Source of the DNA: Sphingopyxis sp. DBS4
GTDB lineage: Bacteria; Pseudomonadota; Alphaproteobacteria; Sphingomonadales; Sphingomonadaceae
Assembly: GCF_024628865.1 (NCBI RefSeq)
Contig: NZ_CP102384.1
Location: 2,367,001-2,431,000 of the forward strand
Length of the DNA stretch: 64,000 nt
Direction: 5' to 3'
Translations under genes and position numbers: made by a program
Shown: piece after piece, positions 1 through 9,058 of the stretch
How positions within the stretch are numbered: position 1 is the stretch's first letter
How the letters are laid out: every line of letters begins with the position of its first letter
Notes under the pieces: model-generated
Databases searched by the model: none
The model's input: only the letters and a program-made list of their open reading frames with translations
Told to the model about the DNA's origin: nothing

Positions 1-97
1 CGTAGAATTTGATCTCATAGGGCGCGCCGATTTCCTCGAGCAGCCACAATATGCGCTGCGATCGGCTGTTGTTCAGGTGATGGACGATCAGGCTCAT
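1..97 (-). CDS. Glutathione S-transferase family protein, N-terminal fragment
   Basis: Only the first 32 codons are inside the window; the gene runs off the left edge. The translation starts MSLIVHHLNNSRSQRI and continues LWLLEEIGAPYEI, the thioredoxin-fold N-terminus of GST proteins, with the Ser-Gln-Arg segment near the usual glutathione site and the conserved LLEE(I/L) helix. The enzyme would conjugate or reduce glutathione adducts in the cytoplasm, but substrate and subclass cannot be judged from this piece. It is transcribed leftwards, away from the repeat-rich region before recA. Confidence 0.8.
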   Translation of the reverse strand, partial: MSLIVHHLNNSRSQRILWLLEEIGAPYEIKFY

Positions 98-326
98 TGC
101 GCTTTCCTTCGGCTCGCATCGGGTCGGATGACGATTTGAAGCGCTCATGCGCAGAAAGGAAGACAATTCACGCAAAGATGGCGAGAGTAGGCAGGTTTCA
201 ACGCATTCGAGAAACAAGCTATCGCCCGCAGAATGCAAGATGCCGAACGATTTCTCCCTTATTCGCGCCATTCGCCCGATTTTGGAGGAATGGCGGGTTT
301 CGACCGGAAGCGGACCTATCTTGCAT

Positions 327-402
327 CGTCATCCCGGACTTGATCCGGGATCCATTCATCCGGCGCCGAGAGGATGGATCCCGGATCAAGTCCGGGATGA
401 CG
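327..402. repeat. Palindromic intergenic repeat, type A
   Basis: A long imperfect palindrome framed by CGTCAT at the left and ATGACG at the right. Each arm reads CCCGGACTTGATCCGGGAT or its complement, so each arm is itself a small hairpin and the two arms also pair. It lies outside coding sequence. Confidence 0.85.
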
Positions 403-438
403 AGAGTCTGAAAGTCGCGCGCAGCAACTCTCAATCTT

Positions 439-517
439 CGTCATTCCCGCGAAAGCGGGAACCCAGGGCGTGTGTCGGCTGACCCCACACTGGGTTCCCG
501 CTTTCGCGGGAATGACG
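439..517. repeat. Palindromic intergenic repeat, type B, copy 1
   Basis: CGTCATTCCCGCGAAAGCGG at the left and its complement ending AATGACG at the right, separated by a short variable centre. A second copy sits between serC and serA at 33435-33513. Confidence 0.9.
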
Positions 518-723
518 AAGGTGAGGAGGGGCAGTTCCCCACCCCAATGCCGCCGCCGCATCATATACCGCGGAACCGGCAGCGAGGAATCAACGGCGGG
601 CGGGCCGACCTGCGAGAGGGACAGGTGCAGGTGCGATGCAGCCGCAAGGAGGCTGCGGGGCCCGCCGCCGTCGGCCGGCCGGTCCGTGGGAGAGGAAACC
701 GGCCGGATGGCGTTCAGAATCGA

Positions 724-1797
724 TCAATCGTCGCCGTCGTCGTCGGGGCCGGTCATCATTTCCTCGGCCACCGCGTCGGTGCGGGTGCGGATCGCGCTTT
801 CGAGGCGCTGCATCAGCTCGGGATTCTCGGTCAGGAAGGTCTTCGCATTCTCTCGACCCTGGCCGATACGGATCGAGTCATAGCTGAACCAGGCGCCCGA
901 TTTCTCGACCAGCCCGGCCTTGACGCCAAGGTCGAGAATCTCGCCGATCTTGGAAATGCCCTGCCCGTACATGATGTCGAATTCGACCTGTTTGAACGGC
1001 GGAGCGACCTTGTTCTTGACGACCTTGACGCGCGTCGTGTTGCCGACGATTTCGTCGCCATTCTTGATCTGGCCGGTGCGGCGAATGTCGAGGCGAACCG
1101 AGGCGTAGAATTTGAGCGCGTTGCCGCCGGTCGTCGTCTCGGGATTGCCGTACATCACGCCGATCTTCATGCGAAGCTGGTTGATGAAGATCACCATGCA
1201 GCGCGAGCGGCTGATCGATCCCGTGAGCTTGCGGAGCGACTGCGACATCAGGCGCGCCTGGAGGCCGACGTGGCTGTCGCCCATCTCGCCCTCGATCTCG
1301 GCGCGCGGGACGAGCGCGGCGACCGAGTCGACGACGAGGACGTCGATCGCGTTCGAGCGCACCAGCGTATCGACGATCTCCAGCGCCTGCTCGCCGGTGT
1401 CGGGCTGCGACACGATCAGTTCGTCGATGTCGACGCCGAGCTTCTTCGCATAGACGGGGTCGAGCGCATGTTCGGCGTCGACGAAGGCCGCGGTGCCGCC
1501 CATCTTCTGCGCTTCGGCGATGCAGTGCAGCGCGAGCGTGGTCTTGCCCGAGCTTTCAGGGCCATAGATTTCGATGACGCGGCCGCGCGGCAGGCCGCCG
1601 ACTCCCAAGGCGATGTCGAGCCCAAGCGAGCCGGTCGAAACCGCCTCCACCTGCATCGCTTCCTTCGAGCCCAGCTTCATCACCGAGCCCTTACCGAACG
1701 CGCGATCGATCTGCGCGAGCGCGGCGTCGAGCGCCTTCTGCCTGTCCGTTCCGTTCACTGATTTCCCCGATTCGACGAGTGACAATTGTCCGGCCAT
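724..1797 (-). CDS. recA: Recombinase RecA
   Basis: A 357-aa protein of typical RecA length. RecA forms ATP-dependent filaments on single-stranded DNA, catalyses strand exchange in recombinational repair and stimulates LexA self-cleavage. Visible signatures are the Walker A loop GPESSGKT at residues 79-86, the LIVDS-like Walker B strand (LVVDSVAAL), the L2 loop segment with [16 protein letters not shown] and the acidic C-terminus ending DDDGDD. The ATG at 1797 gives the expected N-terminus. An SOS box lies 77 bp upstream, so LexA control is very likely. The gene stands alone between repeat-containing intergenic regions. Confidence 0.99.
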   Translation of the reverse strand: MAGQLSLVESGKSVNGTDRQKALDAALAQIDRAFGKGSVMKLGSKEAMQVEAVSTGSLGLDIALGVGGLPRGRVIEIYGPESSGKTTLALHCIAEAQKMGGTAAFVDAEHALDPVYAKKLGVDIDELIVSQPDTGEQALEIVDTLVRSNAIDVLVVDSVAALVPRAEIEGEMGDSHVGLQARLMSQSLRKLTGSISRSRCMVIFINQLRMKIGVMYGNPETTTGGNALKFYASVRLDIRRTGQIKNGDEIVGNTTRVKVVKNKVAPPFKQVEFDIMYGQGISKIGEILDLGVKAGLVEKSGAWFSYDSIRIGQGRENAKTFLTENPELMQRLESAIRTRTDAVAEEMMTGPDDDGDD

Positions 1798-1873
1798 TGC
1801 CGTCCCTTTCCTGCTCTAGAGCGACCGCGGAAGCATCGCAACGCCTGCCTCATGTGCCACATTTGTTCTCATG

Positions 1874-1888
1874 GAACAAGAGGGGAAC
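1874..1888 (-). promoter_or_regulatory. LexA (SOS) box upstream of recA
   Basis: Read toward recA on the minus strand this is GTTC-CCCTCTT-GTTC, an exact match to the alphaproteobacterial LexA consensus GTTC-N7-GTTC, 77 bp before the recA start. It overlaps a perfect dyad TTGTTC-N5-GAACAA at 1863-1879. That LexA binds here is inferred from the match and position. Confidence 0.88.
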
Positions 1889-1905
1889 ATGCAATATCCT
1901 GAAAT

Positions 1906-1982
1906 CGTCATTGCGAGCGAAGCGAAGCAATCCAGAGCAGGCGTAAACCGCCCTGGATTGCTTCGCTTCGCTCGCAATGACG
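1906..1982. repeat. Palindromic intergenic repeat, type C, copy 1
   Basis: CGTCATTGCGAGCGAAGCGA plus AGCAATCCAG at the left, with the complementary arm at the right ending CGCAATGACG. Related copies occur at 22902-22975, 36775-36894 and 45402-45501. It lies between the recA promoter and the receiver gene. Confidence 0.9.
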
Positions 1983-2008
1983 AAGTGTGAAATCGTCGTC
2001 GAGGGTTC

Positions 2009-2362
2009 CTAACCCGCCCCGAACTCGCCGATCGCCGCCTCGATATCGGTGAGGCGGAACGGCTTGGTCACCAGCCGCCGATGCGCGTGCGCGGGCGGAA
2101 TCACGTCGCCGCCACCCGAGGTGAAGGCAAAGGGAATGCCCCGCGCCGCGAGCGCGTCGGCGATCGGCCAGCCCTTTTCGTCGCCGAGGTTGATGTCGAT
2201 CAACGCGCCGGCGAGCGATTCGGCGGCGATCACCGCCAGTGCCTCGCCGTTCGTCGTCGCCTGCGCGGGCTCGGGCAGACCGAGCGCGTCGAACATATCG
2301 GCGAGCATCATGCCGATCAACACATCGTCCTCGACGAGCAGGATGCGCGGCGCGTCAGCCAT
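2009..2362 (-). CDS. Stand-alone response regulator receiver
   Basis: A 117-aa single-domain CheY-like receiver with no output domain. It has the acidic pocket (LLVEDD near residue 9), the phospho-acceptor Asp56 in GALIDINLG, and the conserved Lys in VTKPF. The start is the ATG at 2362, inside the last codons of the preceding kinase gene (8-bp overlap), so translational coupling to cckA is likely. Being co-expressed with a CckA-type kinase, it may take phosphate from that relay or act as a phosphate sink. It is not a clear CpdR: CpdR-specific sequence was not recognised. Confidence 0.9.
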   Translation of the reverse strand: MADAPRILLVEDDVLIGMMLADMFDALGLPEPAQATTNGEALAVIAAESLAGALIDINLGDEKGWPIADALAARGIPFAFTSGGGDVIPPAHAHRRLVTKPFRLTDIEAAIGEFGAG

Positions 2363-4805
2363 GGTCCGCCCGATGCGCGGCCTCGTCGAGCGCCGCCGAC
2401 ACCGCTTCGGTGAGTTGCGCGACCGAAAAGGGCTTGGGCAGGAAGGCAACGTCGGCGATGTCGATCGACTGGCGGAGTTGCTCTTCGGCATAACCCGACA
2501 TGAAGAGCACCGGCAGCGCCGGGCGCTTCGCGCGCATCGCGCGCACCATTGCCGGGCCGTCCATCGTCGGCATCACGACATCGCTGACGATCAGGTCGAT
2601 CTTTTCCATCCCGGCGAACCGCTCCAGCCCTTCCTCGCCCTGCGCGGCGGTGACGACGCTGTAACCCGCGCGGGTCAGCGCGCGTTCCGCGACCGCGCGC
2701 ACCATATCCTCATCCTCGACGAGCAGGATCGTGCCGGTGCCCCATTGGCTCTTCTTGGGCTTCGTCGGCGTCGCGGGCACCGCGGGCGCCCCGGCATCGG
2801 CGCGGTGGACGGGGAGATAGATGGTGAAGCTCGTTTCACCCGGCCGGCTGTCGGCGAAGATGAAGCCCGCCGACTGCTTGATGATGCCATAGACGGTCGA
2901 CAGGCCGAGTCCGGTTCCCTTGCCGACATCCTTGGTGGTGAAGAAGGGTTCGAAGATTTTCGGCAGCACGTCGGCGGGAATGCCGCTGCCGGTATCACTG
3001 ACCTTCAGCGCGCTATAGTCGGCGGGGGGCATGAATTCATTGCCCATCTGGCGCACGTCGGCGGCCGACACCGGATAGGTCTCGATCGTCAGCGTCCCCG
3101 CCCCCGCCATCGCGTCGCGCGCATTGACCGCGAGGTTGATGATCACCTGTTCGAGTTGCCCCGGGTCGGCGCGCACCGCGCCAAGCCCGCGGCCGTGATG
3201 GACCGTAAGCTGGATGGTGTCACCGATCAGCCGCTTGAGCAGGTGCGACACTTCCGAAATCACGTCGGGAAGCTGCAATATCTGCGGACGCAGAGTCTGC
3301 TGGCGCGAGAAGGCGAGCAATTGCCGCGTCAGGCTCGCGGCGCGATTGGCATTGCTGCGAATCTGCTGAATGTCGTCATAATCGCTGTCGCCCGGCGTGT
3401 GGCGCATCAGCATCAGGTCGCAGGCGCCGAGCACCGCGGTCAGGATATTGTTGAAATCATGCGCAACGCCGCCCGCGAGCTGGCCGACCGCCTGCATCTT
3501 GGACGCCTGCGCAACCTGGCGCTTGAGGCGCGATTCCTCGCTCGAATCCTTGAGGCTGAGCAGCACCGCCGCCTCGCCGAGCCCGCGGACGCCGACGACG
3601 CGCATCGACACCGGATCGTCGCCCTGCCCGATCAGCCGGATCGACAAATCGCCGCCGACTTGCTGGCCGCTGCTGTGGCGCCGGATCATATCGGCAAGCG
3701 GTCCCTTATCCTCTCCGACCACCAAATCGCCGGGATAGCGCGGCGGGCGCCCATCGCCGATCCCAGCGGCGCGGACGAAGGCGCGATTCATGTAAAGGAA
3801 GCGCCCGTCACGATCGACCAGCGCCAGCCCGAAAGGCAGCAGCGACAGCAAGGTCTCGACATAGGTCTGCGCGGCGCCGCGATCGGCGGGACCCATCTCC
3901 TCGTCGAGCATCGCGAGCAGCACCGGGCCATGGCCGTCGGCCGGCGTCAGCGGGATGTGGAGCATCCGCACCGGCGTCGCGCGATCGCCTTCGCGCGCGA
4001 AAGTGAGCGTCCCCGCATCGTCGAGCCGGAGCAGCGCGGCGACGTCGCGCCCGGCATAATGCGCTTGCCCGCCCTCGTCGAACGCGCGGAGCAGAAAGGC
4101 CTGGTTGGCGGTGCGCAAGCGCCCCTCGGGGCTGACCAGCGCCGCCATGATCCCCGCGTGCCCGAGGGTGCGGCCGGCGGGTCCGTCGAGATGGCGCATC
4201 ACCTCGTTCGCCAGATCAATCCGCTCGAGCGCGGCGAAACGCCAGACGAGATAATCCTCGGCCTGCCCCGTGCGCGTCACCTGCGCCTGCAATTGCAGCG
4301 GCCCGACCGCGATGTCGCTGACGTGTCCCTCGCCATCGCGCCACGCGGCGCGCCCGGCGTTCTTCAGCAAATCGGCACCGCGACCGTCGAGCGGCAGCCC
4401 CGGCGGAGTCACGAAACCGCCCATCCACGTCGCGAACAGATCATTGGCGCAGACAAGGCGGCCCGCGCGGTCGGTCACCGCGATCGCGACATCGTCATGG
4501 TTGACCGCCGCGCGCAGCATCGTCCAGTCGGGCAGCGCCGCCTCGCCGACGGCGGCGGCCGGAAACAGCCGGCGCGCGAGAAGGACGCCGCCGACGGCGA
4601 GCGCGATCCCGGCGAGGAAGCCCGCGGCAAGCGCTCCGCTGCCCGTCGCCCAGAACAGCAGCGCGACCGACAGCAGGGCCAGGCCGCCGATCAGCGCGAC
4701 ATCGACGCGTGACAGCACCGCGCGCACCGGAACCGGCCCCGCGGAGCCCGCCCCCCGACTGAAATCAGCATCAGCGGCAGGCAGGCTTTGCGCAGTCAAC
4801 GACAC
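2355..4805 (-). CDS. cckA: Hybrid sensor histidine kinase CckA
   Basis: An 816-aa membrane hybrid kinase. Two transmembrane helices (about residues 34-54 and 58-78) are followed by PAS-like regions (one contains [17 protein letters not shown]), a HisKA domain with phospho-accepting His449 in [11 protein letters not shown], a HATPase domain ([26 protein letters not shown]), and a C-terminal receiver with Asp742 in IVSDVVMP. This domain order and the kinase-core sequence are those of CckA, which phosphorylates ChpT and through it CtrA and CpdR in alphaproteobacterial cell-cycle and motility control; chpT is present at 20.0-20.7 kb. It starts 17 bp after the M13 peptidase stop and overlaps the following receiver gene, suggesting one transcript. 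Confidence 0.93.
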   Translation of the reverse strand: MSLTAQSLPAADADFSRGAGSAGPVPVRAVLSRVDVALIGGLALLSVALLFWATGSGALAAGFLAGIALAVGGVLLARRLFPAAAVGEAALPDWTMLRAAVNHDDVAIAVTDRAGRLVCANDLFATWMGGFVTPPGLPLDGRGADLLKNAGRAAWRDGEGHVSDIAVGPLQLQAQVTRTGQAEDYLVWRFAALERIDLANEVMRHLDGPAGRTLGHAGIMAALVSPEGRLRTANQAFLLRAFDEGGQAHYAGRDVAALLRLDDAGTLTFAREGDRATPVRMLHIPLTPADGHGPVLLAMLDEEMGPADRGAAQTYVETLLSLLPFGLALVDRDGRFLYMNRAFVRAAGIGDGRPPRYPGDLVVGEDKGPLADMIRRHSSGQQVGGDLSIRLIGQGDDPVSMRVVGVRGLGEAAVLLSLKDSSEESRLKRQVAQASKMQAVGQLAGGVAHDFNNILTAVLGACDLMLMRHTPGDSDYDDIQQIRSNANRAASLTRQLLAFSRQQTLRPQILQLPDVISEVSHLLKRLIGDTIQLTVHHGRGLGAVRADPGQLEQVIINLAVNARDAMAGAGTLTIETYPVSAADVRQMGNEFMPPADYSALKVSDTGSGIPADVLPKIFEPFFTTKDVGKGTGLGLSTVYGIIKQSAGFIFADSRPGETSFTIYLPVHRADAGAPAVPATPTKPKKSQWGTGTILLVEDEDMVRAVAERALTRAGYSVVTAAQGEEGLERFAGMEKIDLIVSDVVMPTMDGPAMVRAMRAKRPALPVLFMSGYAEEQLRQSIDIADVAFLPKPFSVAQLTEAVSAALDEAAHRADHG

Positions 4806-4822
4806 TCTCTTCTATGGGCGCA

Positions 4823-6877
4823 TCACCAGATGCGGACGCGATCCTTGGGCGCCAGATAGAGTTTCTGGCCCGGCTTGACGTTATAGGCCTTATACCAAGG
4901 GTCAAGGTTGCGCGAGACCCAAGCCCGCTGAATCGACGGCGAATGCGGGTCGGTCGTGATGCGCTGCGACAGATTCTGCTCGCGATAGTTGCGCCGCCAC
5001 ACCTGCGCCCAGCCGAGGAAGAAGCGCTGATCCCCGGTCAGCCCGTCGATCACCGGCGCCTCCTTGCCGCCGAGCGACTTCTTGTAGGCGTCATAGGCGA
5101 TCGTCAGACCGGCGAGATCGCCGATATTCTCGCCGAGCGTGAACTCGCCGTCCAAATGTTCGCCGGGCAGCACTTCATACGCGCTGTATTGCGCGACGAG
5201 CGCCTTGCCCGCGGCCTCGAACGCCTTGACGTCGGCGGGGGTCCACCAGTCGGCGAGTTTGCCCGTCTCGTCATATTTCGCGCCCTGGTCGTCGAAATGG
5301 TGGCTGACTTCGTGGCCGATAACGGCGCCGATCCCGCCATAGTTGATCGCCGCGTCGGCCTTCGGGTCGAAGAAGGGAGGCTGCAGGATAGCGGCGGGGA
5401 AGACGATCTCGTTCATCCCGAAATTGGCATAGGCGTTGACCTCCATCGGGGTCATCCCCCACTCCCAGCGACGGATCGGTCCGCCGAGACGGCTGATATT
5501 GTCGTCGTGCGCGAACTGGTTCGATCGCAACGCATTGCCGAACAGATCGTCGGCCTTGATTTCCAGCTTGCTGTAATCCTTCCAGCGGTCGGGATAGCCG
5601 ATCTTGGTCGTGAAATTGGCGAGCTTCTTCTTCGCCTTCACCTTGGTCGCAGGCTGCATCCAGGTGAGGTTGCCGATCCGCGCGTCCAGCGCCGCGAGGA
5701 CGTTCTTCACGAGGACATCCATCGCCGCCTTGGTTTCGGGCGGGAAATATTTCGCGACATAGTCCTGGCCGACCGCTTCGCCCAGATTGCCCGTGGTGAA
5801 ATCGACCGCGCGCTTCCAGCGTTCCTGCATCTGCGGCGTCCCCGACAGCGCGGTGCCATAGAAGGAGAAGGCCTCCTGGGCGACCGCGTCGGGCAACTCG
5901 CCCGAGAAACCGTCGAGGCTGCGGACGAGCAACGCATCGCGCAGCACCCCGATCGGCGCGTCGGCGATCAGCTTCGCCTCGCCGGTCAGCGCGCTCGGCT
6001 GCGCGACCAGAATCGCATCCTCCTTGACCCCGACGCCGCGGATGAAGGTCGTCCAGTCAAAGCCGGGCGCGGCCTTGGTCAGGTCGGCGATCGTCATCTT
6101 GTTATAGACTTTGGTCGCGTCGCTGCTGTCGTTCTTGTCCCAGTGGACGGTCGCGACCTGCTTTTCGAAGTCATAGATCGCCTTGGCGCGTGCCGCGGCA
6201 TCCTGTTCGCCCGCCAGCGTCAGGACATTCTCCAGATGCTTGAGGTAGGCGGCCTGCAACTTCAGGTTGCGCTCGCCGTCCTTCAGGTAAAAGTCGCGGT
6301 CGGGCATGCCGATGCCGCCCTGGAACATCGTGTAGATATAGACGTCGGGATTCTTGTCGTCCTGCCCGACATAGCCGCCGAAGAAATGCGACACGCCGCT
6401 GCGATCGGCCTCGGCGAGCAGCGCGGGGAGCCCGGCCTTGTCGACGGCGCGGATCTTGTTCAGCCACGGCTCGATCGGCGCCAGCCCCTTCGCCTCGACC
6501 GCCGCCGAATCGAGATAGGAGGCATAGGCGCGGCCGATCATGCTGTTCGGATCACCCTTGGCCGCCTCGAGAATTTCCTGCGTGCGCTTCTGCGACAGGT
6601 CGGCGAGCGCGGTGAACATGCCGTAGTTCGACTTGTCGGCCGGGATCGCGGTGTCCTTCGCCCAGGTGCCGTTGGCATAGGCATAGAAATCGTCGCCGGG
6701 CTGAACGCTCTTGTCCATGCCCGAGAAGTCGAAGCCGAAATCGCCGATTTCGGGCTTGGCGGTATCAGTCGCGGGCGTCGTAGCAGCGGTTTCCTGAGCG
6801 AAGACGGGCGTTGCCGCCATCAGCATCGCGCCAAGCGCAGCGGTCGCCATCAGGCGCGAAGAAAGGTTCAAAGTCAT
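4823..6877 (-). CDS. M13 family (neprilysin-like) zinc metallopeptidase, exported
   Basis: A 684-aa peptidase from the ATG at 6877, preceded by a GGGGAAC ribosome site; the reading frame extends further upstream but that part lacks protein character. An N-terminal signal peptide (MTLNLSSRLMATAALGAMLM, cleavage after VFAQ) sends it to the periplasm. Zinc ligands are visible as HEVSH (His522, Glu523, His526) and ENIGDLAG (Glu583, Asp587), and the protein ends in the RIW tail common in M13 enzymes. It would cleave short peptides. It precedes cckA by 17 bp on the same strand. Confidence 0.95.
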   Translation of the reverse strand: MTLNLSSRLMATAALGAMLMAATPVFAQETAATTPATDTAKPEIGDFGFDFSGMDKSVQPGDDFYAYANGTWAKDTAIPADKSNYGMFTALADLSQKRTQEILEAAKGDPNSMIGRAYASYLDSAAVEAKGLAPIEPWLNKIRAVDKAGLPALLAEADRSGVSHFFGGYVGQDDKNPDVYIYTMFQGGIGMPDRDFYLKDGERNLKLQAAYLKHLENVLTLAGEQDAAARAKAIYDFEKQVATVHWDKNDSSDATKVYNKMTIADLTKAAPGFDWTTFIRGVGVKEDAILVAQPSALTGEAKLIADAPIGVLRDALLVRSLDGFSGELPDAVAQEAFSFYGTALSGTPQMQERWKRAVDFTTGNLGEAVGQDYVAKYFPPETKAAMDVLVKNVLAALDARIGNLTWMQPATKVKAKKKLANFTTKIGYPDRWKDYSKLEIKADDLFGNALRSNQFAHDDNISRLGGPIRRWEWGMTPMEVNAYANFGMNEIVFPAAILQPPFFDPKADAAINYGGIGAVIGHEVSHHFDDQGAKYDETGKLADWWTPADVKAFEAAGKALVAQYSAYEVLPGEHLDGEFTLGENIGDLAGLTIAYDAYKKSLGGKEAPVIDGLTGDQRFFLGWAQVWRRNYREQNLSQRITTDPHSPSIQRAWVSRNLDPWYKAYNVKPGQKLYLAPKDRVRIW

Positions 6878-6963
6878 GATGTTCCCCAGATAGATAGTGC
6901 GAAGAACGCGCCGGGGCGCGATCTTGCGATGGGAACAGCTATAGGCGCGCGGGCCGCCGCGGT

Positions 6964-7590
6964 TCAACCGGCGGCAGTGTCGCTCGTCGATGCCTCAAGT
7001 CGTTGGTCGCGCGCGCGGCGAATCTTGCGCCGCCAGCGCAGGCGAATCCAATTGTCCCAGATGACCGACGCCAGAATATAGCCGACGATCGCCGAGACCG
7101 CCGAAATCACGAACAATCCGCCGAGCCCGCCGAGCAGCGCCGGCCCGGCATTCGCGGTGAACCATTGCCACCAATCCGAAAGCGAGGCCGATCGCTCGTA
7201 GAGCGCGTAAAGCCCCGCCATATTGGTGTGCATCCCGAACAGCACATTGCCGAGCCACACCGAGGCGGCGAGGATCAGCGGGGTCGTCACCGGGTTCGAC
7301 AAAAAGGTCATCGCCGCCCCGATCGGGATATTGGCACGAAACGGCAGCGCGAGCAGCGCGACGCCCAGAATCTGGACGCCCGGAATCAGGAAGAAGATGC
7401 CGACGAACAGCCCCAGCGCGGTGCCGCGCCGCACCGAGGTGCGCGTAAAGCGCCACAAATGGCTGTGCGCGACGCGGTGCGCGAAGGGTTTGACGAAGCG
7501 GCTCGCCAGCAGCTCCTCGCGCGTCGGCGAGTTCCGGCGTATCCAGTTCATCAGGAACGCCTTGTCGCGCGGCTGACCTCCCCCGCTCAT
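6964..7590 (-). CDS. DUF2062 domain membrane protein
   Basis: A 208-aa protein matching DUF2062: a basic N-terminal stretch, then hydrophobic helices around [17 protein letters not shown], the family-typical [10 protein letters not shown] segment, and a C-terminal membrane helix ending in an Arg-rich tail. Biochemical function of the family is unknown. The ATG overlaps the smpB stop (4 bp, ATGA), so it is translationally coupled to smpB and belongs to the dapA-smpB-DUF2062 operon. Confidence 0.88.
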   Translation of the reverse strand: MSGGGQPRDKAFLMNWIRRNSPTREELLASRFVKPFAHRVAHSHLWRFTRTSVRRGTALGLFVGIFFLIPGVQILGVALLALPFRANIPIGAAMTFLSNPVTTPLILAASVWLGNVLFGMHTNMAGLYALYERSASLSDWWQWFTANAGPALLGGLGGLFVISAVSAIVGYILASVIWDNWIRLRWRRKIRRARDQRLEASTSDTAAG

Positions 7591-8072
7591 CCGCGATCCT
7601 TCATCAGCCGTTCCTTGTCGCGCTTCCAGTCGCGCTCCTTGATCGACTCGCGCTTGTCGTGCGCCTTCTTGCCCTTGGCGAGCGCGAGCTCGACCTTGGC
7701 GCGGCCGCGGCTGTTGAAATAGACCGACAGCGGAACCAGCGTCATACCCTGCCGCATCACGCCCGCGTGCAGCTTGTTGATCTCGCGCCCGTTGAGCAGC
7801 AATTTGCGCGGCCGCCGGGGCTCATGGTTGAAACGGTTGCCGTGGCTGAATTCGGGGATGTTGGCGTTGATCAGCCATACTTCGCCGCCGGTCACCTCGG
7901 CATAGCTTTCGGCGATCGTCCCCTCGCCGAAACGCAGCGATTTGACCTCGGTCCCCTGCAAGGCGATGCCCGCCTCGAACACCTGTTCGATGGCATAGTC
8001 GAAGCGCGCGCGCCGGTTCTCGGCGACGACCTTCTTCTTGTCGAATTCGGCTGCGGACTGCGGACGGGCCAT
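7587..8072 (-). CDS. smpB: SsrA-binding protein SmpB
   Basis: A 161-aa tmRNA-binding protein needed for trans-translation rescue of stalled ribosomes. Recognisable parts are [36 protein letters not shown] and the basic tail [19 protein letters not shown]. Length and all conserved blocks are normal. It lies 10 bp after dapA and overlaps the following DUF2062 gene. The tmRNA gene itself was not found in the window. Confidence 0.98.
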   Translation of the reverse strand: MARPQSAAEFDKKKVVAENRRARFDYAIEQVFEAGIALQGTEVKSLRFGEGTIAESYAEVTGGEVWLINANIPEFSHGNRFNHEPRRPRKLLLNGREINKLHAGVMRQGMTLVPLSVYFNSRGRAKVELALAKGKKAHDKRESIKERDWKRDKERLMKDRG

Positions 8073-8082
8073 GAAACGGAAC

Positions 8083-8958
8083 CTAGATTACTCCCGCCGC
8101 GGAAAGCGCGGCATCGACGGCCTGGCGCGATGCCTCGGACGCATCGATGATAGGTAGGCGCACTTCGGGCGAAAACCAGTCATGGACGCGCGACAGCGCA
8201 TATTTGACCGGGCCGGGCGACGCGTCGGAGAACATCGCCTTGTGCAGGTCGAACAATCGGTCATGCAGCGCCAGCGCGCCGGTCCAGTCGCCCGATGCAC
8301 AGGCCGCGGCGAAATCGGCGCAGAGGCGCGGCGCGACATTGGCGGTAACCGAAATGCAACCGACGCCGCCGAGCACCGCATGCGGCAGCCACAGATCGTC
8401 GTTGCCGCTAAGCTGACAGAAATCGGCGGGCGTGCCCGCGCGCTGGACCGTCACGCGGGCGAGGTCGCCGCTCGCATCCTTGATCGCGACGACCGAAGGG
8501 ATTTCCGCGAGCCTGCACATCGTCTCGGCGCTGATGTCGGTGACGGTGCGGCCGGGAACATTATAGACGACGATCGGCAGGCTGCTCGCTTCGGCGAGCG
8601 CCTTGAAATGCGCGATCAGCCCTTCCTGCGTCGGCCGGTTGTAATAAGGCGCGACGACCAGTGCCGCGGTCGCGCCAGACTTCTCGGCGTAACGCATATG
8701 GCGGATCGCGGTCGCGGTGTCGTTCGATCCGCAACCGGCGATCACGGGCACGCGCCCCGCCGCCGCTTCGATGCAGGCGTCGATCACCTGATAATGTTCG
8801 TCGAAGCCCAGGGTTGGGCTTTCGCCGGTGGTGCCGCACGGCACGAGCGCGCTCGTTCCCTCGTCGATCTGCCATTCGACCAGCCGTTTGAACGCCGGCG
8901 CATCGAACGCACCGTCGCGAAATGGCGTCACCAAGGCGGGAATCGACCCCGAAAACAT
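8083..8958 (-). CDS. dapA: 4-hydroxy-tetrahydrodipicolinate synthase DapA
   Basis: A 291-aa aldolase that condenses pyruvate with aspartate semialdehyde in lysine and diaminopimelate synthesis. Schiff-base Lys160 lies in [10 protein letters not shown], Tyr132 in VVYNVPGRT, and the Thr pair is in CGTTGES. The start at 8958 (MFSGSIPAL) has an AAAGGAG ribosome site; an in-frame extension upstream is not supported. It heads the dapA-smpB-DUF2062 operon and is divergent from the lytic transglycosylase gene. Confidence 0.98.
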   Translation of the reverse strand: MFSGSIPALVTPFRDGAFDAPAFKRLVEWQIDEGTSALVPCGTTGESPTLGFDEHYQVIDACIEAAAGRVPVIAGCGSNDTATAIRHMRYAEKSGATAALVVAPYYNRPTQEGLIAHFKALAEASSLPIVVYNVPGRTVTDISAETMCRLAEIPSVVAIKDASGDLARVTVQRAGTPADFCQLSGNDDLWLPHAVLGGVGCISVTANVAPRLCADFAAACASGDWTGALALHDRLFDLHKAMFSDASPGPVKYALSRVHDWFSPEVRLPIIDASEASRQAVDAALSAAGVI

Positions 8959-9058
8959 GCTCCGCTCCTTTACAAAGACTCCGGCGCGGCCATAGGATCG
9001 GCCGGCGCGCACGCTATTGAACGTCTATTCAGCGCCCCGCAAGGAGTTTGGCATTACC

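Larger units (their letters stand above)
98..723. other. Intergenic region with palindromic repeats, no convincing gene
   Basis: Between the GST-like gene and the recA stop there is no ORF with coding character; the two overlapping plus-strand frames run straight through the palindromic repeats at 327-402 and 439-517. Closest to recA, a 9-bp stem (675-683 with 698-706, CCGGCCGGT/ACCGGCCGG) could end the recA transcript, although it is not followed by a clear U tract. Confidence 0.6.

Noticed and set aside
327..517. CRISPR array from the repeated palindromes
   Set aside because: Arms are paired inverted repeats, not evenly spaced direct repeats with unique spacers, and no cas genes are present.
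472..1761. Plus-strand frame across recA
   Set aside because: It overlaps recA entirely and passes through the palindromic repeats; its composition is that of antisense RecA.
2049..4712. Long plus-strand reading frame (887 codons) opposite cckA
   Set aside because: It is the GC-driven antisense shadow of cckA: Arg/His/Ala-rich composition and no recognisable domain, while the minus frame encodes a full hybrid kinase.
4814..7081. Long plus-strand frame opposite the M13 peptidase
   Set aside because: Antisense shadow; the minus strand has the signal peptide and HEVSH/ENIGD zinc motifs.
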